A DNA stretch of 60,906 nucleotides. It comes from Utricularia gibba (taxonomy: Eukaryota; Streptophyta; Magnoliopsida; Lamiales; Lentibulariaceae). The stretch lies in the NCBI GenBank assembly GCA_002189035.1, contig NEEC01000176.1, forward strand, positions 1 to 60,906, written 5' to 3'. Shown in pieces: positions 37,701 through 50,342 of this stretch. The translations under genes and the position numbers were made by a program. The first letter of the stretch is position 1; each line of letters begins with the position of its first letter. Below the pieces are notes generated by a model that searched no databases, was not told where the DNA came from, and saw only the letters and a list, made by a program, of their open reading frames with translations.

Positions 37701-39264
37701 GTGATGCATTTATTAACGTTGGGTTTTCGGCGGCTGCCTACATGCTTTTTTGAGGCAAAAGTTGTCGTTTTTTGGCGGGTGCTGTGTTGGGAACTTCGTC
37801 CGGACCCAAGGTTCGGTCTGACTTCACAGCACAATAAGGTCCCATTCGAAAATCGTGATACCTTTATTTGTTAGGATCTCATGATTACCCCCAAATGCTT
37901 TTTTCAACAGCATGCTATACACTTGAGAAGGCGCTTTTGTGGGTCACCGAGATCGGCCGGAATTCGGGTCGAGCTCGGGCCCAAAGTCAGCTGTAGCCCG
38001 ATAAAAGAAGTGATGCATTTATTAACGTTGGGTTGTCGGCGGCTGCCCACATGGTTTTTCAAGCAACAGCTTGCCGTTTTAAGGCGGGTGCTGTCGTTGC
38101 AGCTTTAAGGGCCCAAGGTTTGGTCTGGCTCCTGAGCCCAATCGGGTCCTACTCGATGAAAATCGTGATGCATTTAATGAAGTTAGGATGTCATGAGCGC
38201 CCCAAATGGTTTTCTCAACAACCTGATTTATATTTGACGAGGTGCTCTAGGCTGGCACTAGTATCGAGCAAATGGTCGAGTCGCGCTCTGGCCCATAGTC
38301 ATTTGTAGCCTGGTCAAAAAAGCGATGCATTTATTAACGTTGGGTTTTCGGCGGCTGCCTACATGCTTTTTGAAGCAAAAGTTGTCGTTTTTTGGCGGGT
38401 GCTGTTGTTGGGAACTTCGTCCGGACCCAAGGTTCGGTCTGACTTCACAGCACAATAAGGTCCCATTCGACGAAAATCGTGATACCTTTATTGAAGTTAG
38501 GATCTCATGACCGCCCAAATGCTTTTTTCAACAGCATGCTTTAAACTTGAGAAGGCGCTTTTGTGGGTCACCGAGATCGGGCCGGAATTCAGGTCGGGCT
38601 TGGGGGACAAAGTCAGCTGTAGCCCGTCAAAAGAAGTGATGCATTTATTAACGTTGGCTTGTCGGCGGCTGCCACATGGTTTTTAAAGCAACAGCTTGCC
38701 GTTTTAAGGCGGGTGCTGTCGTTGGCAGCTTTGTAAGGGCCCAAGGTTCGGTCTGGCTCCTGAGCCCAATCGGGTCCTACTCGATGAAAATCGTGATGCA
38801 TTTGCTTTTGTTAGGATGTCATGAGAACCCCAATGGGTTTTCTCCACACTCTACTTTATATTTGAGAAGGCGCTCTCGGGGGGTTTAGGGATTGGGCCAG
38901 AGGTCGGGTCGGGCTCACGCCCATAGTCAGTTGTAGCCCGGAAAATAAGTCATGCATTTATCAACGTTGGGTTTTTCGGCGGCTGCCTAAATGGTTTTTC
39001 AAGCAACAGCTTGCCGTTTTAAGGCGGGTGCTGTCGTTGGCAGCTTTGTACGGGCCCAAGGTTTGGTCTGGCTCCTGAGCCCAATCGGGTCCTACTCGAT
39101 GAAAATCGTGATGCATTTAATGAAGTTAGGATGTCATGAGCGCCCCAAATGGTTTTCTCAACAACCTGATTTATATTTGACGAGGTGCTCTAGGCTGGCA
39201 CTAGTATCGAGCAAATGGTCGAGTCGCGCTCTGGCCCATAGTCATTTGTAGCCCGGCCAAAAAA
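37701..39264 (+). repeat. Decamer unit 10 (1564 bp)
   Basis: a-head has an extra T (cttttttgaggcaaaag); G runs 5 and 6. Losses include gctgtgttggg in a, cattcgaaaatcg at the a/b junction, tttatttgttagg in b, and gtcgttgcagctttaaggg in c. Confidence 0.9.
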
Positions 39265-40828
39265 GTGATGCATTTATTAACGTTGGGTTTTCGGCGGCTG
39301 CCTACATGCTTTTTGAGCAAAAGTTGTCGTTTTTTGGCGGGTGCTGTTGTTGGGAACTTCGTCCGGACCCAAGGTTCGGTCTGACTTCACAGCACAATAA
39401 GGTCCCATTCGACGAAAATCGTGATACCTTTATTGCTGTTAGGATCTCATGATTACCCCAAATGCTTTTTTCAACAGCATGCTATACACTTGAGAAGGCG
39501 CTTTTGTGGGTCACCGAGATCGGCCCGGAATTCGGGTCGAGCTCGGCCCAAAGTCAGCTGTAGCCCGATAAAAGAAGTGATGCATTTATTAACGTTGGGT
39601 TGTCGGCGGCTGCCCACATGGTTTTTCAAGCAACAGCTTGCCGTTTTAAGGGGTGCTGTCGTTGACAGCTTTGTAAGGGCCCAAGGTTTGGTCTGGCTCC
39701 TGAGCCCAATCGGGTCCTACTCGATGAAAATCGTGATGCATTTAATGAAGTTAGGATGTCATGAGCGCCCCAAATGGTTTTCTCAACAACCTGATTTATA
39801 TTTGACGAGGTGCTCTAGGCTGGCACTAGTATCGAGCAAATGGTCGAGTCGCGCTCTGGCCCATAGTCATTTGTAGCCTGGCAAAAAAGCGATGCATTTA
39901 TTAACGTTGGGTTTTCGGCGGCTGCCTACATGCTTTTTGAAGCAAAAGTTGTCGTTTTTTGGCGGGTGCTGTTGTTGGGAACTTCGTCCGGACCAAGGTT
40001 CGGTCTGACTTCACAGCACAATAAGGTCCCATTCGACGAAAATCGTGATACCTTTATTGAAGTTAGGATCTCATGACCGCCCCAAATGCTTTTTTCAACA
40101 GCATGCTTTAAACTTGAGAAGGCGCTTTTGTGGGTCACCGAGATCGGGCCGGAATTCAGGTCGGCTTGGGGGACAAAGTCAGCTGTAGCCCGTCAAAAGA
40201 AGTGATGCATTTATTAACGTTGGCTTGTCGGCGGCTGCCCACATGGTTTTTAAAGCAACAGCTTGCCGTTTTAAGGCGGTGCTGTCGTTGGCAGCTTTGT
40301 AAGGGCCCAAGGTTCGGTCTGGCTCCTGAGCCCAATCGGGTCCTACTCGATGAAAATCGTGATGCATTTGCTTTTGTTAGGATGTCATGAGAACCCCAAT
40401 GGGTTTTCTCCACACTCTACTTTATATTTGAGAAGGCGCTCTCGGGGGGTTTAGGGATTGGGCCAGAGGTCGGGTCGGGCTCACGCCCATAGTCAGTTGT
40501 AGCCCGGAAAATAAGTCATGCATTTATCAACGTTGGGTTTTCGGCGGCTGCCTAAATGGTTTTTCAAGCAACAGCTTGCCGTTTTAAGGCGGGTGCTGTC
40601 GTTGGCAGCTTTGTAGGGCCCAAGGTTTGGTCTGGCTCCTGAGCCCAATCGGGTCCTACTCGATGAAAATCGTGATGCATTTAATGAAGTTAGGATGTCA
40701 TGAGCGCCCCAAATGGTTTTCTCAACAACCTGATTTATATTTGACGAGGTGCTCTAGGCTGGCACTAGTATCGAGCAAATGGTCGAGTCGCGCTCTGGCC
40801 CATAGTCATTTGTAGCCCGGCCAAAAAA
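39265..40828 (+). repeat. Decamer unit 11 (1564 bp)
   Basis: a-head gagcaaaag, G runs 5 and 6. c has lost two bases at taaggggtgctg (about 39648), a2 at ccggaccaagg, b3 at caggtcggcttgg and c3 at aaggcggtgctg. Confidence 0.9.
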
Positions 40829-42382
40829 GTGATGCATTTATTAACGTTGGGTTTTCGGCGGCTGCCTACATGCTTTTTGAGCAAAAGTTGTCGTTTTTGG
40901 CGGGTGCTGTTGTTGGGAACTTCGTCCGGACCCAAGGTTCGGTCTGACTTCACAGCACAATAAGGTCCCATTCGACGAAAATCGTGATACCTTTATTGCT
41001 GTTAGGATCTCATGATTACCCCAAATGCTTTTTTCAACAGCATGCTATACACTTGAGAAGGCGCTTTTGTGGGTCACCGAGATCGGCCCGGAATTCGGGT
41101 CGAGCTCGGGCCAAAGTCAGCTGTAGCCCGATAAAAGAAGTGATGCATTTATTAACGTTGGGTTGTCGGCGGCTGCCCACATGGTTTTTCAAGCAACAGC
41201 TTGCCGTTTTAAGGCGGGTGCTGTCGTTGACAGCTTTGTAAGGGCCCAAGGTTTGGTCTGGCTCCTGAGCCCAATCGGGTCCTACTCGATGAAAATCGTG
41301 ATGCATTTAATGAAGTTAGGATGTCATGAGCGCCCCAAATGGTTTTCTCAACAACCTGATTTATATTTACGAGGTGCTCTAGGCTGGCACTAGTATCGAG
41401 CAAATGGTCGAGTCGCGCTCTGGCCCATAGTCATTTGTAGCCGGTCAAAAAAGCGATGCATTTATTAACGTTGGTTTTCGGCGGCTGCCTACATGCTTTT
41501 TTGAAGCAAAAGTTGTCGTTTTTTGGCGGTGCTGTTGTTGGGAACTTCGTCCGGACCCAAGGTTCGGTCTGACTTCACAGCACAATAAGGTCCCATTCGA
41601 CGAAAATCGTGATACCTTTATTGAAGTTAGGATCTCATGACGCCCCAAATGCTTTTTTCAACAGCATGCTTTAAACTTGAGAAGGCGCTTTGTGGGTCAC
41701 CGAGATCGGCCGGAATTCAGGTCGGGCTTGGGGACAAAGTCAGCTGTAGCCCGTCAAAAGAAGTGATGCATTTATTAACGTTGGTTGTCGGCGGCTGCCC
41801 ACATGGTTTTTAAAGCAACAGCTTGCCGTTTTAAGGCGGGTGCTGTCGTTGGCAGCTTTGTAAGGCCCAAGTTCGGTCTGGCTCCTGAGCCCAATCGGGT
41901 CCTACTCGATGAAAATCGTGATGCATTTGCTTTTGTTAGGATGTCATGAGAACCCCAATGGTTTTCTCCACACTCTACTTTATATTTGAGAAGGCGCTCT
42001 CGGGGGTTTGGGATTGGGCCAGAGGTCGGGTCGGCTCACGCCCATAGTCAGTTGTAGCCCGGAAAATAAGTCATGCATTTATCAACGTTGGGTTTTCGGC
42101 GGCTGCCTAAATGGTTTTTCAAGCAACAGCTTGCCGTTTTAAGGCGGGTGCTGTCGTTGGCAGCTTTGTAGGGCCCAAGGTTTGGTCTGGCTCCTGAGCC
42201 CAATCGGGTCCTACTCGATGAAAATCGTGATGCATTTAATGAAGTTAGGATGTCATGAGCGCCCCAAATGGTTTTCTCAACAACCTGATTTATATTTGAC
42301 GAGGTGCTCTAGGCTGGCACTAGTATCGAGCAAATGGTCGAGTCGCGCTCTGGCCCATAGTCATTTGTAGCCGGTCAAAAAA
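40829..42382 (+). repeat. Decamer unit 12 (1554 bp), the shortest
   Basis: a-head gagcaaaag, G runs 4 and 5. It carries many separate short losses, such as tatatttacgagg, agccggtc, gttggttttcgg, tttggcggtgctg, catgacgcccc, gcgctttgtggg, gatcggccgg, taaggcccaagttcgg and ccaatggttttctcc. Nearly all shorten a homopolymer or a short G/C run. Confidence 0.89.
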
Positions 42383-43313
42383 GTGATGCATTTATTAACG
42401 TTGGTTTTCGGCGGCTGCCTACATGTTTTGAAGCAAAAGTTGTCGTTTTTTGGCGGGTGCTGTTGTTGGGAACTTCGTCCGGACCCAAGGTTCGGTCTGA
42501 CTTCACAGCACAATAAGGTCCCATTCGACGAAAATCGTGATACCTTTATTGAAGTTAGGATCTCATGACCGCCCCAAATGCTTTTTTCAACAGCATGCTT
42601 TAAACTTGAGAAGGCGCTTTTGTGGGTCACCGAGATCGGGCCGGAATTCAGGTCGGCTTGGGGACAAAGTCAGCTGTAGCCCGTCAAAAGAAGTGATGCA
42701 TTTATTAACGTTGGCTTGTCGGCGGCTGCCCACATGGTTTTTAAAGCAACAGCTTGCCGTTTTAAGGCGGGTGCTGTCGTTGGCAGCTTTGTAAGGGCCA
42801 AGGTTCGGTCTGGCTCCTGAGCCCAATCGGGTCCTACTCGATGAAAATCGTGATGCATTTGCTTTTGTTAGGATGTCATGAGAACCCCAATGGGTTTTCT
42901 CCACACTCTACTTTATATTTGAGAAGGCGCTCTCGGGGGTTTAGGGATTGGGCCAGAGGTCGGGTCGGGCTCACGCCCATAGTCAGTTGTAGCCCGAAAA
43001 TAAGTCATGCATTTATCAACGTTGGGTTTTCGGCGGCTGCCTAAATGGTTTTTCAAGCAACAGCTTGCCGTTTTAAGGCGGGTGCTGTCGTTGGCAGCTT
43101 TGTAAGGCCCAAGTTTGGTCTGGCTCCTGAGCCCAATCGGGTCCTACTCGATGAAAATCGTGATGCATTTAATGAAGTTAGGATGTCATGAGCGCCCCAA
43201 ATGGTTTCTCAACAACCTGATTTATATTTGACGAGGTGCTCTAGGCTGGCACTAGTATCGAGCAAATGGTCGAGTCGCGCTCTGGCCCATAGTCATTTGT
43301 AGCCGGCCAAAAA
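42383..43313 (+). repeat. Hexamer unit inside the decamer block (931 bp)
   Basis: This unit is a-b3-c3-e-f-d with e at 42850. The a is followed directly by a b3-type monomer (gaccgcccc, ggaattcaggtcgg) and by c3 (ttggcttgtcgg), so the four monomers a-b-c-d of a normal decamer are missing. The a begins gtgatgc, as a first a does, but its flank agccggtcaaaaaa resembles the a2 junction. That places the deletion by exchange between a and a2 of neighbouring units. Confidence 0.88.
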
Positions 43314-44880
43314 GTGATGCATTTATTAACGTTGGTTTTCGGCGGCTGCCTACATGCTTTTTGAAGCAAAAGTTGTCGTTTTTTGGCGGGTGCTGTTGTT
43401 GGAACTTCGTCCGGACCCAAGGTTCGGTCTGACTTCACAGCACAATAAGGTCCCATTCGACGAAAATCGTGATACCTTTTTTGAAGTTAGGATCTCATGA
43501 TTACCCCAAATGCTTTTTTCAACAGCATGCTATACACTTGAGAAGGCGCTTTTGTGGGTCACCGAGATCGGCCCGGAATTCGGGTCGAGCTCGGGCCCAA
43601 AGTCAGCTGTAGCCCGATAAAAGAAGTGATGCATTTATTAACGTTGGGTTGTCGGCGGCTGCCCACATGGTTTTTCAAGCAACAGCTTGCCGTTTTAAGG
43701 CGGGTGCTGTCGTTGACAGCTTTGTAAGGGCCCAAGGTTTGGTCTGGCTCCTGAGCCCAATCGGGTCCTACTCGATGAAAATCGTGATGCATTTAATGAA
43801 GTTAGGATGTCATGAGCGCCCCAAATGGTTTTCTCAACAACCTGATTTATATTTGACGAGGTGCTCTAGGCTGGCACTAGTATCGAGCAAATGGTCGAGT
43901 CGCGCTCTGGCCCATAGTCATTTGTAGCCGGTCAAAAAAGCGATGCATTTATTAACGTTGGGTTTTCGGCGGCTGCCTACATGCTTTTTGAAGCAAAAGT
44001 TGTCGTTTTTTGGCGGGTGCTGTTGTTGGGAACTTCGTCCGGACCCAAGGTTCGGTCTGACTTCACAGCACAATAAGGTCCCATTCGACGAAAATCGTGA
44101 TACCTTTATTGAAGTTAGGATCTCATGACCGCCCCAAATGCTTTTTTTCAACAGCATGCTTTAAACTTGAGAAGGCGCTTTTTGGGTCACCGAGATCGGG
44201 CCGGAATTCAGGTCGGGCTTGGGGGACAAAGTCAGCTGTAGCCCGTCAAAAGAAGTGATGCATTTATTAACGTTGGCTTGTCGGCGGCTGCCCACATGGT
44301 TTTTAAAGCAACAGCTTGCCGTTTTAAGGCGGTGCTGTCGTTGGCAGCTTTGTAAGGGCCCAAGGTTCGGTCTGGCTCCTGAGCCCAATCGGGTCCTACT
44401 CGATGAAAATCGTGATGCATTTGCTTTTGTTAGGATGTCATGAGAACCCCAATGGGTTTCTCCACACTCTACTTTATATTTGAGAAGGCGCTCTCGGGGG
44501 GTTTAGGGATTGGGCCAGAGGTCGGGTCGGGCTCACGCCCATAGTCAGTTGTAGCCCGGAAAATAAGTCATGCATTTATCAACGTTGGGTTTTCGGCGGC
44601 TGCCTAAATGGTTTTTCAAGCAACAGCTTGCCGTTTTAAGGCGGGTGCTGTCGTTGGCAGCTTTGTAAGGGCCCAAGGTTTGGTCTGGCTCCTGAGCCCA
44701 ATCGGGTCCTACTCGATGAAAATCGTGATGCATTTAATGAAGTTAGGATGTCATGAGCGCCCCAAATGGTTTTCTCAACAACCTGATTTATTTTGACGAG
44801 GTGCTCTAGGCTGGCACTAGTATCGAGCAAATGGTCGAGTCGCGCTCTGGCCCATAGTCATTTGTTGCCCGGCCAAAAAA
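43314..44880 (+). repeat. Decamer unit 13 (1567 bp)
   Basis: G runs 5 and 6. The first b is a recombinant form: ttttttgaagttagg (older type) joined to catgattacccc (decamer type). Losses at the start (gccaaaaagtgatg, gttggttttcgg) continue the pattern of unit 12. Confidence 0.88.
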
Positions 44881-46438
44881 GTGATGCATTTATTAACGTT
44901 GGGTTTTCGGCGGCTGCCTACATGCTTTTTGAAGCAAAAGTTGTCGTTTTTTGGCGGGTGCTGTTGTTGGGAACTTCGTCCGGACCCAAGGTTCGGTCTG
45001 ACTTCACAGCACAATAAGGTCCCATTCGACGAAAATCGTGATACCTTTATTGCAGTTAGGATCTCATGATTACCCCAAATGCTTTTTTCAACAGCATGCT
45101 ATACACTTGAGAAGGCGCTTTTGTGGGTCACCGAGATCGGCCCGGAATTCGGGTCGAGCTCGGGCCCAAAGTCAGCTGTAGCCCGATAAAAGAAGTGATG
45201 CATTTATTAACGTTGGGTTGTCGGCGGCTGCCCACATGGTTTTTCAAGCAACAGCTTGCCGTTTTAAGGCGGGTGCTGTCGTTGACAGCTTTGTAAGGGC
45301 CCAAGGTTTGGTCTGGCTCCTGAGCCCAATCGGGTCCTACTCGATGAAAATCGTGATGCATTTAATGAAGTTAGGATGTCATGAGCGCCCCAAATGGTTT
45401 TCTCAACAACCTGATTTATATTTGACGAGGTGCTCTAGGCTGGCACTAGTATCGAGCAAATGGTCGAGTCGCGCTCTGGCCCATAGTCATTTGTAGCCCG
45501 GTCAAAAAAGATGCATTTATTAACGTTGGGTTTTCGGCGGCTGCCTACATGCTTTTTGAAGCAAAAGTTGTCGTTTTTTGGCGGGTGCTGTTGTTGGGAA
45601 CTTCGTCCGGACCCAAGGTTCGGTCTGACTTCACAGCACAATAAGGTCCCATTCGACGAAAATCGTGATACCTTTATTGAAGTTAGGATCTCATGACCGC
45701 CCCAAATGCTTTTTTCAACAGCATGCTTTAAACTTGAGAAGGCGCTTTTGTGGGTCACCGAGATCGGGCCGGAATTCAGGTCGGGCTTGGGGACAAAGTC
45801 AGCTGTAGCCCGTCAAAAGAAGTGATGCATTTATTAACGTTGGCTTGTCGGCGGCTGCCCACATGGTTTTTAAAGCAACAGCTTGCCGTTTTAAGGCGGG
45901 TGCTGTCGTTGGCAGCTTTGTAAGGCCCAAGGTTCGGTCTGGCTCCTGAGCCCAATCGGGTCCTACTCGATGAAAATCGTGATGCATTTGCTTTTGTTAG
46001 GATGTCATGAACCCAATGGGTTTTCTCCACACTCTACTTTATATTTGAGAAGGCGCTCTCGGGGGTTTAGGAGGCCAGAGGTCGGTCGGGCTCACGCCCA
46101 TAGTCAGTTGTAGCCCGGAAAATAAGTCATGCATTTATCAACGTTGGGTTTTCGGCGGCTGCCTAAATGGTTTTTCAAGCAACAGCTTGCCGTTTTAAGG
46201 CGGGTGCTGTCGTTGGCAGCTTTGTACGGGCCCAAGGTTTGGTCTGGCTCCTGAGCCCAATCGGGTCCTACTCGATGAAAATCGTGATGCATTTAATGAA
46301 GTTAGGATGTCATGAGCGCCCCAAATGGTTTTCTCAACAACCTGATTTATATTTGACGAGGTGCTCTAGGCTGGCACTAGTATCGAGCAAATGGTCGAGT
46401 CGCGCTCTGGCCTAGTCATTTGTAGCCCGGCCAAAAAA
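44881..46438 (+). repeat. Decamer unit 14 (1558 bp)
   Basis: The preceding d ends tttgttgcccggcc; b reads tttattgcagttaggat, a change kept in the next two units. G runs 4 and 5. The d/a2 junction is shortened to ggtcaaaaaagatgc, and e has lost bases at catgaacccaatggg and ttaggaggccagagg. Confidence 0.88.
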
Positions 46439-47994
46439 GTGATGCATTTATTAACGTTGGTTTTCGGCTGCCTACATGCTTTTTGAAGCAAAAGTTGTCG
46501 TTTTTTGGCGGGTGCTGTTGTTGGGAACTTCGTCCCCAAGGTTCGGTCTGACTTCACAGCACAATAAGGTCCCATTCGACGAAAATCGTGATACCTTTAT
46601 TGCAGTTAGGATCTCATGATTACCCCAAATGCTTTTTTCAACAGCATGCTATACACTTGAGAAGGCGCTTTGTGGGTCACCGAGATCGGCCCGGAATTCG
46701 GGTCGAGCTCGGGCCCAAAGTCAGCTGTAGCCCGATAAAAGAAGTGATGCATTTATTAACGTTGGGTTGTCGGCGGCTGCCCACATGGTTTTTCAAGCAA
46801 CAGCTTGCCGTTTTAAGGCGGGTGCTGTCGTTGACAGCTTTGTAAGGCCCAAGGTTTGGTCTGGCTCCTGAGCCCAATCGGGTCCTACTCGATGAAAATC
46901 GTGATGCATTTAATGAAGTTAGGATGTCATGAGCGCCCCAAATGGTTTTCTCAACAACCTGATTTATATTTGACGAGGTGCTCTAGGCTGGCACTAGTAT
47001 CGAGCAAATGGTCGAGTCGCGCTCTGGCCCATAGTCATTTGTAGCCTGGTCAAAAAAGCGATGCATTTATTAACGTTGGGTTTTCGGCGGCTGCCTACAT
47101 GCTTTTTGAAGCAAAAGTTGTCGTTTTTTTGCGGGTGCTGTTGTTGGAACTTCGTCCGGACCCAAGGTTCGGTCTGACTTCACAGCACAATAAGGTCCCA
47201 TTCGACGAAAATCGTGATACCTTTATTGAAGTTAGGATCTCATGACGCCCCAAATGCTTTTTTCAACAGCATGCTTTAAACTTGAGAAGGCGCTTTTGTG
47301 GGTCACCGAGATCGGGCCGGAATTCAGGTCGGCTTGGGGGACAAAGTCAGCTGTAGCCCGTCAAAAGAAGTGATGCATTTATTAACGTTGGCTTGTCGGC
47401 GGCTGCCCACATGGTTTTTTAAAGCAACAGCTTGCCGTTTTAAGGCGGGTGCTGTCGTTGGCAGCTTTGTAAGGCCCAAGGTTCGGTCTGGCTCCTGAGC
47501 CCAATCGGGTCCTACTCGATGAAAATCGTGATGCATTTGCTTTTGTTAGGATGTCATGAGAACCCCAATGGGTTTTCTCCACACTCTACTTTATATTTGA
47601 GAAGGCGCTCTCGGGGGGTTTAGGGATTGGGCCAGAGGTCGGGTCGGCTCACGCCCATAGTCAGTTGTAGCCCGGAAATAAGTCATGCATTTATCAACGT
47701 TGGGTTTTCGGCGGCTGCCTAAATGGTTTTTCAAGCAACAGCTTGCCGTTTTAAGGCGGGTGCTGTCGTTGGCAGCTTTGTACGGGCCCAAGGTTTGGTC
47801 TGGCTCCTGAGCCCAATCGGTCCTACTCGATGAAAATCGTGATGCATTTAATGAAGTTAGGATGTCATGAGCGCCCCAAATGGTTTTCTCAACAACCTGA
47901 TTTATATTTGACGAGGTGCTCTAGGCTGGCACTAGTATCGAGCAAATGGTCGAGTCGCGCTCTGGCCTATAGTCATTTGTGCCCGGCCAAAAAA
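46439..47994 (+). repeat. Decamer unit 15 (1556 bp)
   Basis: b reads attgcagttaggat. G runs 5 and 6. Losses at ttcggctgcctac and cgtccccaagg in a, gctttgtgggtc in b, and tttttttgcgggtg (G replaced or lost) in a2. Confidence 0.88.
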
Positions 47995-49559
47995 GTGATG
48001 CATTTATTAACGTTGGGTTTTCGGCGGCTGCCTACATGCTTTTTGAAGCAAAAGTTGTCGTTTTTTGGCGGGTGCTGTTGTTGGGAACTTCGTCCGACCC
48101 AAGGTTCGGTCTGACTTCACAGCACAATAAGGTCCCATTCGACGAAAATCGTGATACCTTTATTGCAGTTAGGATCTCATGATTACCCCAAATGCTTTTT
48201 TCAACAGCATGCTATACACTTGAGAAGGCGCTTTTGTGGTCACCGAGATCGGCCCGGAATTCGGGTCGAGCTCGGGCCCAAAGTCAGCTGTAGCCCGATA
48301 AAAGAAGTGATGCATTTATTAACGTTGGGTTGTCGGCGGCTGCCCACATGGTTTTTCAAGCAACAGCTTGCCGTTTTAAGGCGGGTGCTGTCGTTGACAG
48401 CTTTGTAAGGGCCCAAGGTTTGGTCTGGCTCCTGAGCCCAATCGGGTCCTACTCGATGAAAATCGTGATGCATTTAATGAAGTTAGGATGTCATGAGCGC
48501 CCCAAATGGTTTTCTCAACAACCTGATTTATATTTGACGAGGTGCTCTAGGCTGGCACTAGTATCGAGCAAATGGTCGAGTCGCGCTCTGGCCCATAGTC
48601 ATTTGTAGCCGGTCAAAAAAGTGATGCATTTATTAACGTTGGGTTTTCGGCGGCTGCCTACATGCTTTTTGAAGCAAAAGTTGTCGTTTTTTGGCGGGTG
48701 CTGTTGTTGGGAACTTCGTCCGGACCAAGGTTCGGTCTGACTTCACAGCACAATAAGGTCCCATTCGACGAAAATCGTGATACCTTTATTGAAGTTAGGA
48801 TCTCATGACCGCCCCAAATGCTTTTTTCAACAGCATGCTTTAAACTTGAGAAGGCGCTTTTGTGGGTCACCGAGATCGGGCCGGAATTCAGGTCGGGCTT
48901 GGGGGACAAAGTCAGCTGTAGCCCGTCAAAAGAAGTGATGCATTTATTAACGTTGGCTTGTCGGCGGCTGCCCACATGGTTTTTAAAGCAACAGCTTGCC
49001 GTTTTAAGGCGGGTGCTGTCGTTGGCAGCTTTGTAAGGGCCCAAGGTTCGTCTGGCTCCTGAGCCCAATCGGGTCCTACTCGATGAAAATCGTGATGCAT
49101 TTGCTTTTGTTAGGATGTCATGAGAACCCCAATGGGTTTTCTCCACACTCTACTTTATATTTGAGAAGGCGCTCTCGGGGGGTTTAGGGATTGGGCCAGA
49201 GGTCGGGTGGCTCACGCCCATAGTCAGTTGTAGCCCGGAAAATAAGTCATGCATTTATCAACGTTGGGTTTTCGGCGGCTGCCTAAATGGTTTTTCAAGC
49301 AACAGCTTGCCGTTTTAAGGCGGTGCTGTCGTTGGCAGCTTTGTACGGGCCCAAGGTTTGGTCTGGCTCCTGAGCCCAATCGGGTCCTACTCGATGAAAA
49401 TCGTGATGCATTTAATGAAGTTAGGATGTCATGAGCGCCCCAAATGGTTTTCTCAACAACCTGATTTATATTTGACGAGGTGCTCTAGGCTGGCACTAGT
49501 ATCGAGCAAATGGTCGAGTCGCGCTCTGGCCCATAGTCATTTGTAGCCCGGCCAAAAAA
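47995..49559 (+). repeat. Decamer unit 16 (1565 bp), last of the block
   Basis: b reads attgcagttaggat; the d/a2 junction is agccggtcaaaaaagtgatg, so a2 has the older gtg start. G runs 5 and 6. Its final d is followed at 49560 by an a with caaggaaaag, the block 1/4 type, which marks a sharp block boundary. Confidence 0.9.
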
Positions 49560-50342
49560 GTGATGCATTTATTAACGTTGGGTTTTCGGCGGCTGCCTAC
49601 ATGCTTTTTCAAGGAAAAGTTGTCGTTTTTTGGCGGGTGCTGTTGTTGGGAACTTCGTCCGGACCCAAGGTTCGGTCTGACTTCACAGCACAATAAGGTC
49701 CCATTCGACGAAAATCGTGATACCTTTATTGAAGTTAGGATCTCATGACCACCCCAAATGCTTTTTTCAACAGCATGCTATACACTTGAGAAGGCACTTT
49801 TGTGGGTCACCGAGATCGGGCCGGAATTCGGGTCGAGCTCTGGCCCAAAGTCAGCTGTAGCCCGACAAAAGAAGTGATGCATTTATTAACGTTGCGTTGT
49901 CGGCGGCTGCCCACATGGTTTTTCAAGCAACAGCTTGCCGTTTTAAGGCGGGTGCTGTCGTTGGCAGCTTTGTAAGGGCCCAAGGTTTGGTGGCTCCTGA
50001 GCCCAATCGGGTCCTACTCGATGAAAATCGTGATGCATTTAATGAAGTTAGGATGTCATGAGCGCCCAAATGGTTTTCTCAACAACCTGATTTTTATTCG
50101 ACGAGGTGCTTTAAGCTGGCTCTAGTATCGAGCAAATGGTCGAGTCGCGCTCTGGCCCACAGTCATTCTTGGCCCGGCCAAAAAAGTGATGCATTTATTA
50201 ACGTTGGGTTTTCGGCGGCTGCCTACATGCTTTTTCAAGGAAAAGTTGTCGTTTTTTGGCGGGTGCTGTTGTTGGGAACTTCGTCCGGACCCAAGGTTCG
50301 GTCTGACTTCACAGCACAATAAGGTCCCATTCGACGAAAATC

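Larger units (their letters stand above)
23584..49559 (+). repeat. Block 3: decamer higher-order repeat array (~1572 bp)
   Basis: Sixteen decamers and one hexamer follow each other without a break. Each decamer is a-b-c-d-a2-b3-c3-e-f-d. Diagnostic variants: the first b has gctgttaggat, catgattacccc and tail cccgataaaagaa; the first c has gtcgttgacagctttg; the first d ends agcctggtcaaaaaagcg; b3 has ggaattcaggtcgggcttgg; c3 has acgttggcttgtcgg and tttttaaagcaac. The e monomers start at 24686, 26259, 27830, 29399, 30958, 32523, 34098, 35666, 37232, 38793, 40359, 41918, 42850, 44412, 45979, 47528 and 49092. Units are 1572-1573 bp at the left end and mostly 1554-1571 bp to the right. Ten monomers of 157.2 bp explain the period. 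Confidence 0.94.
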
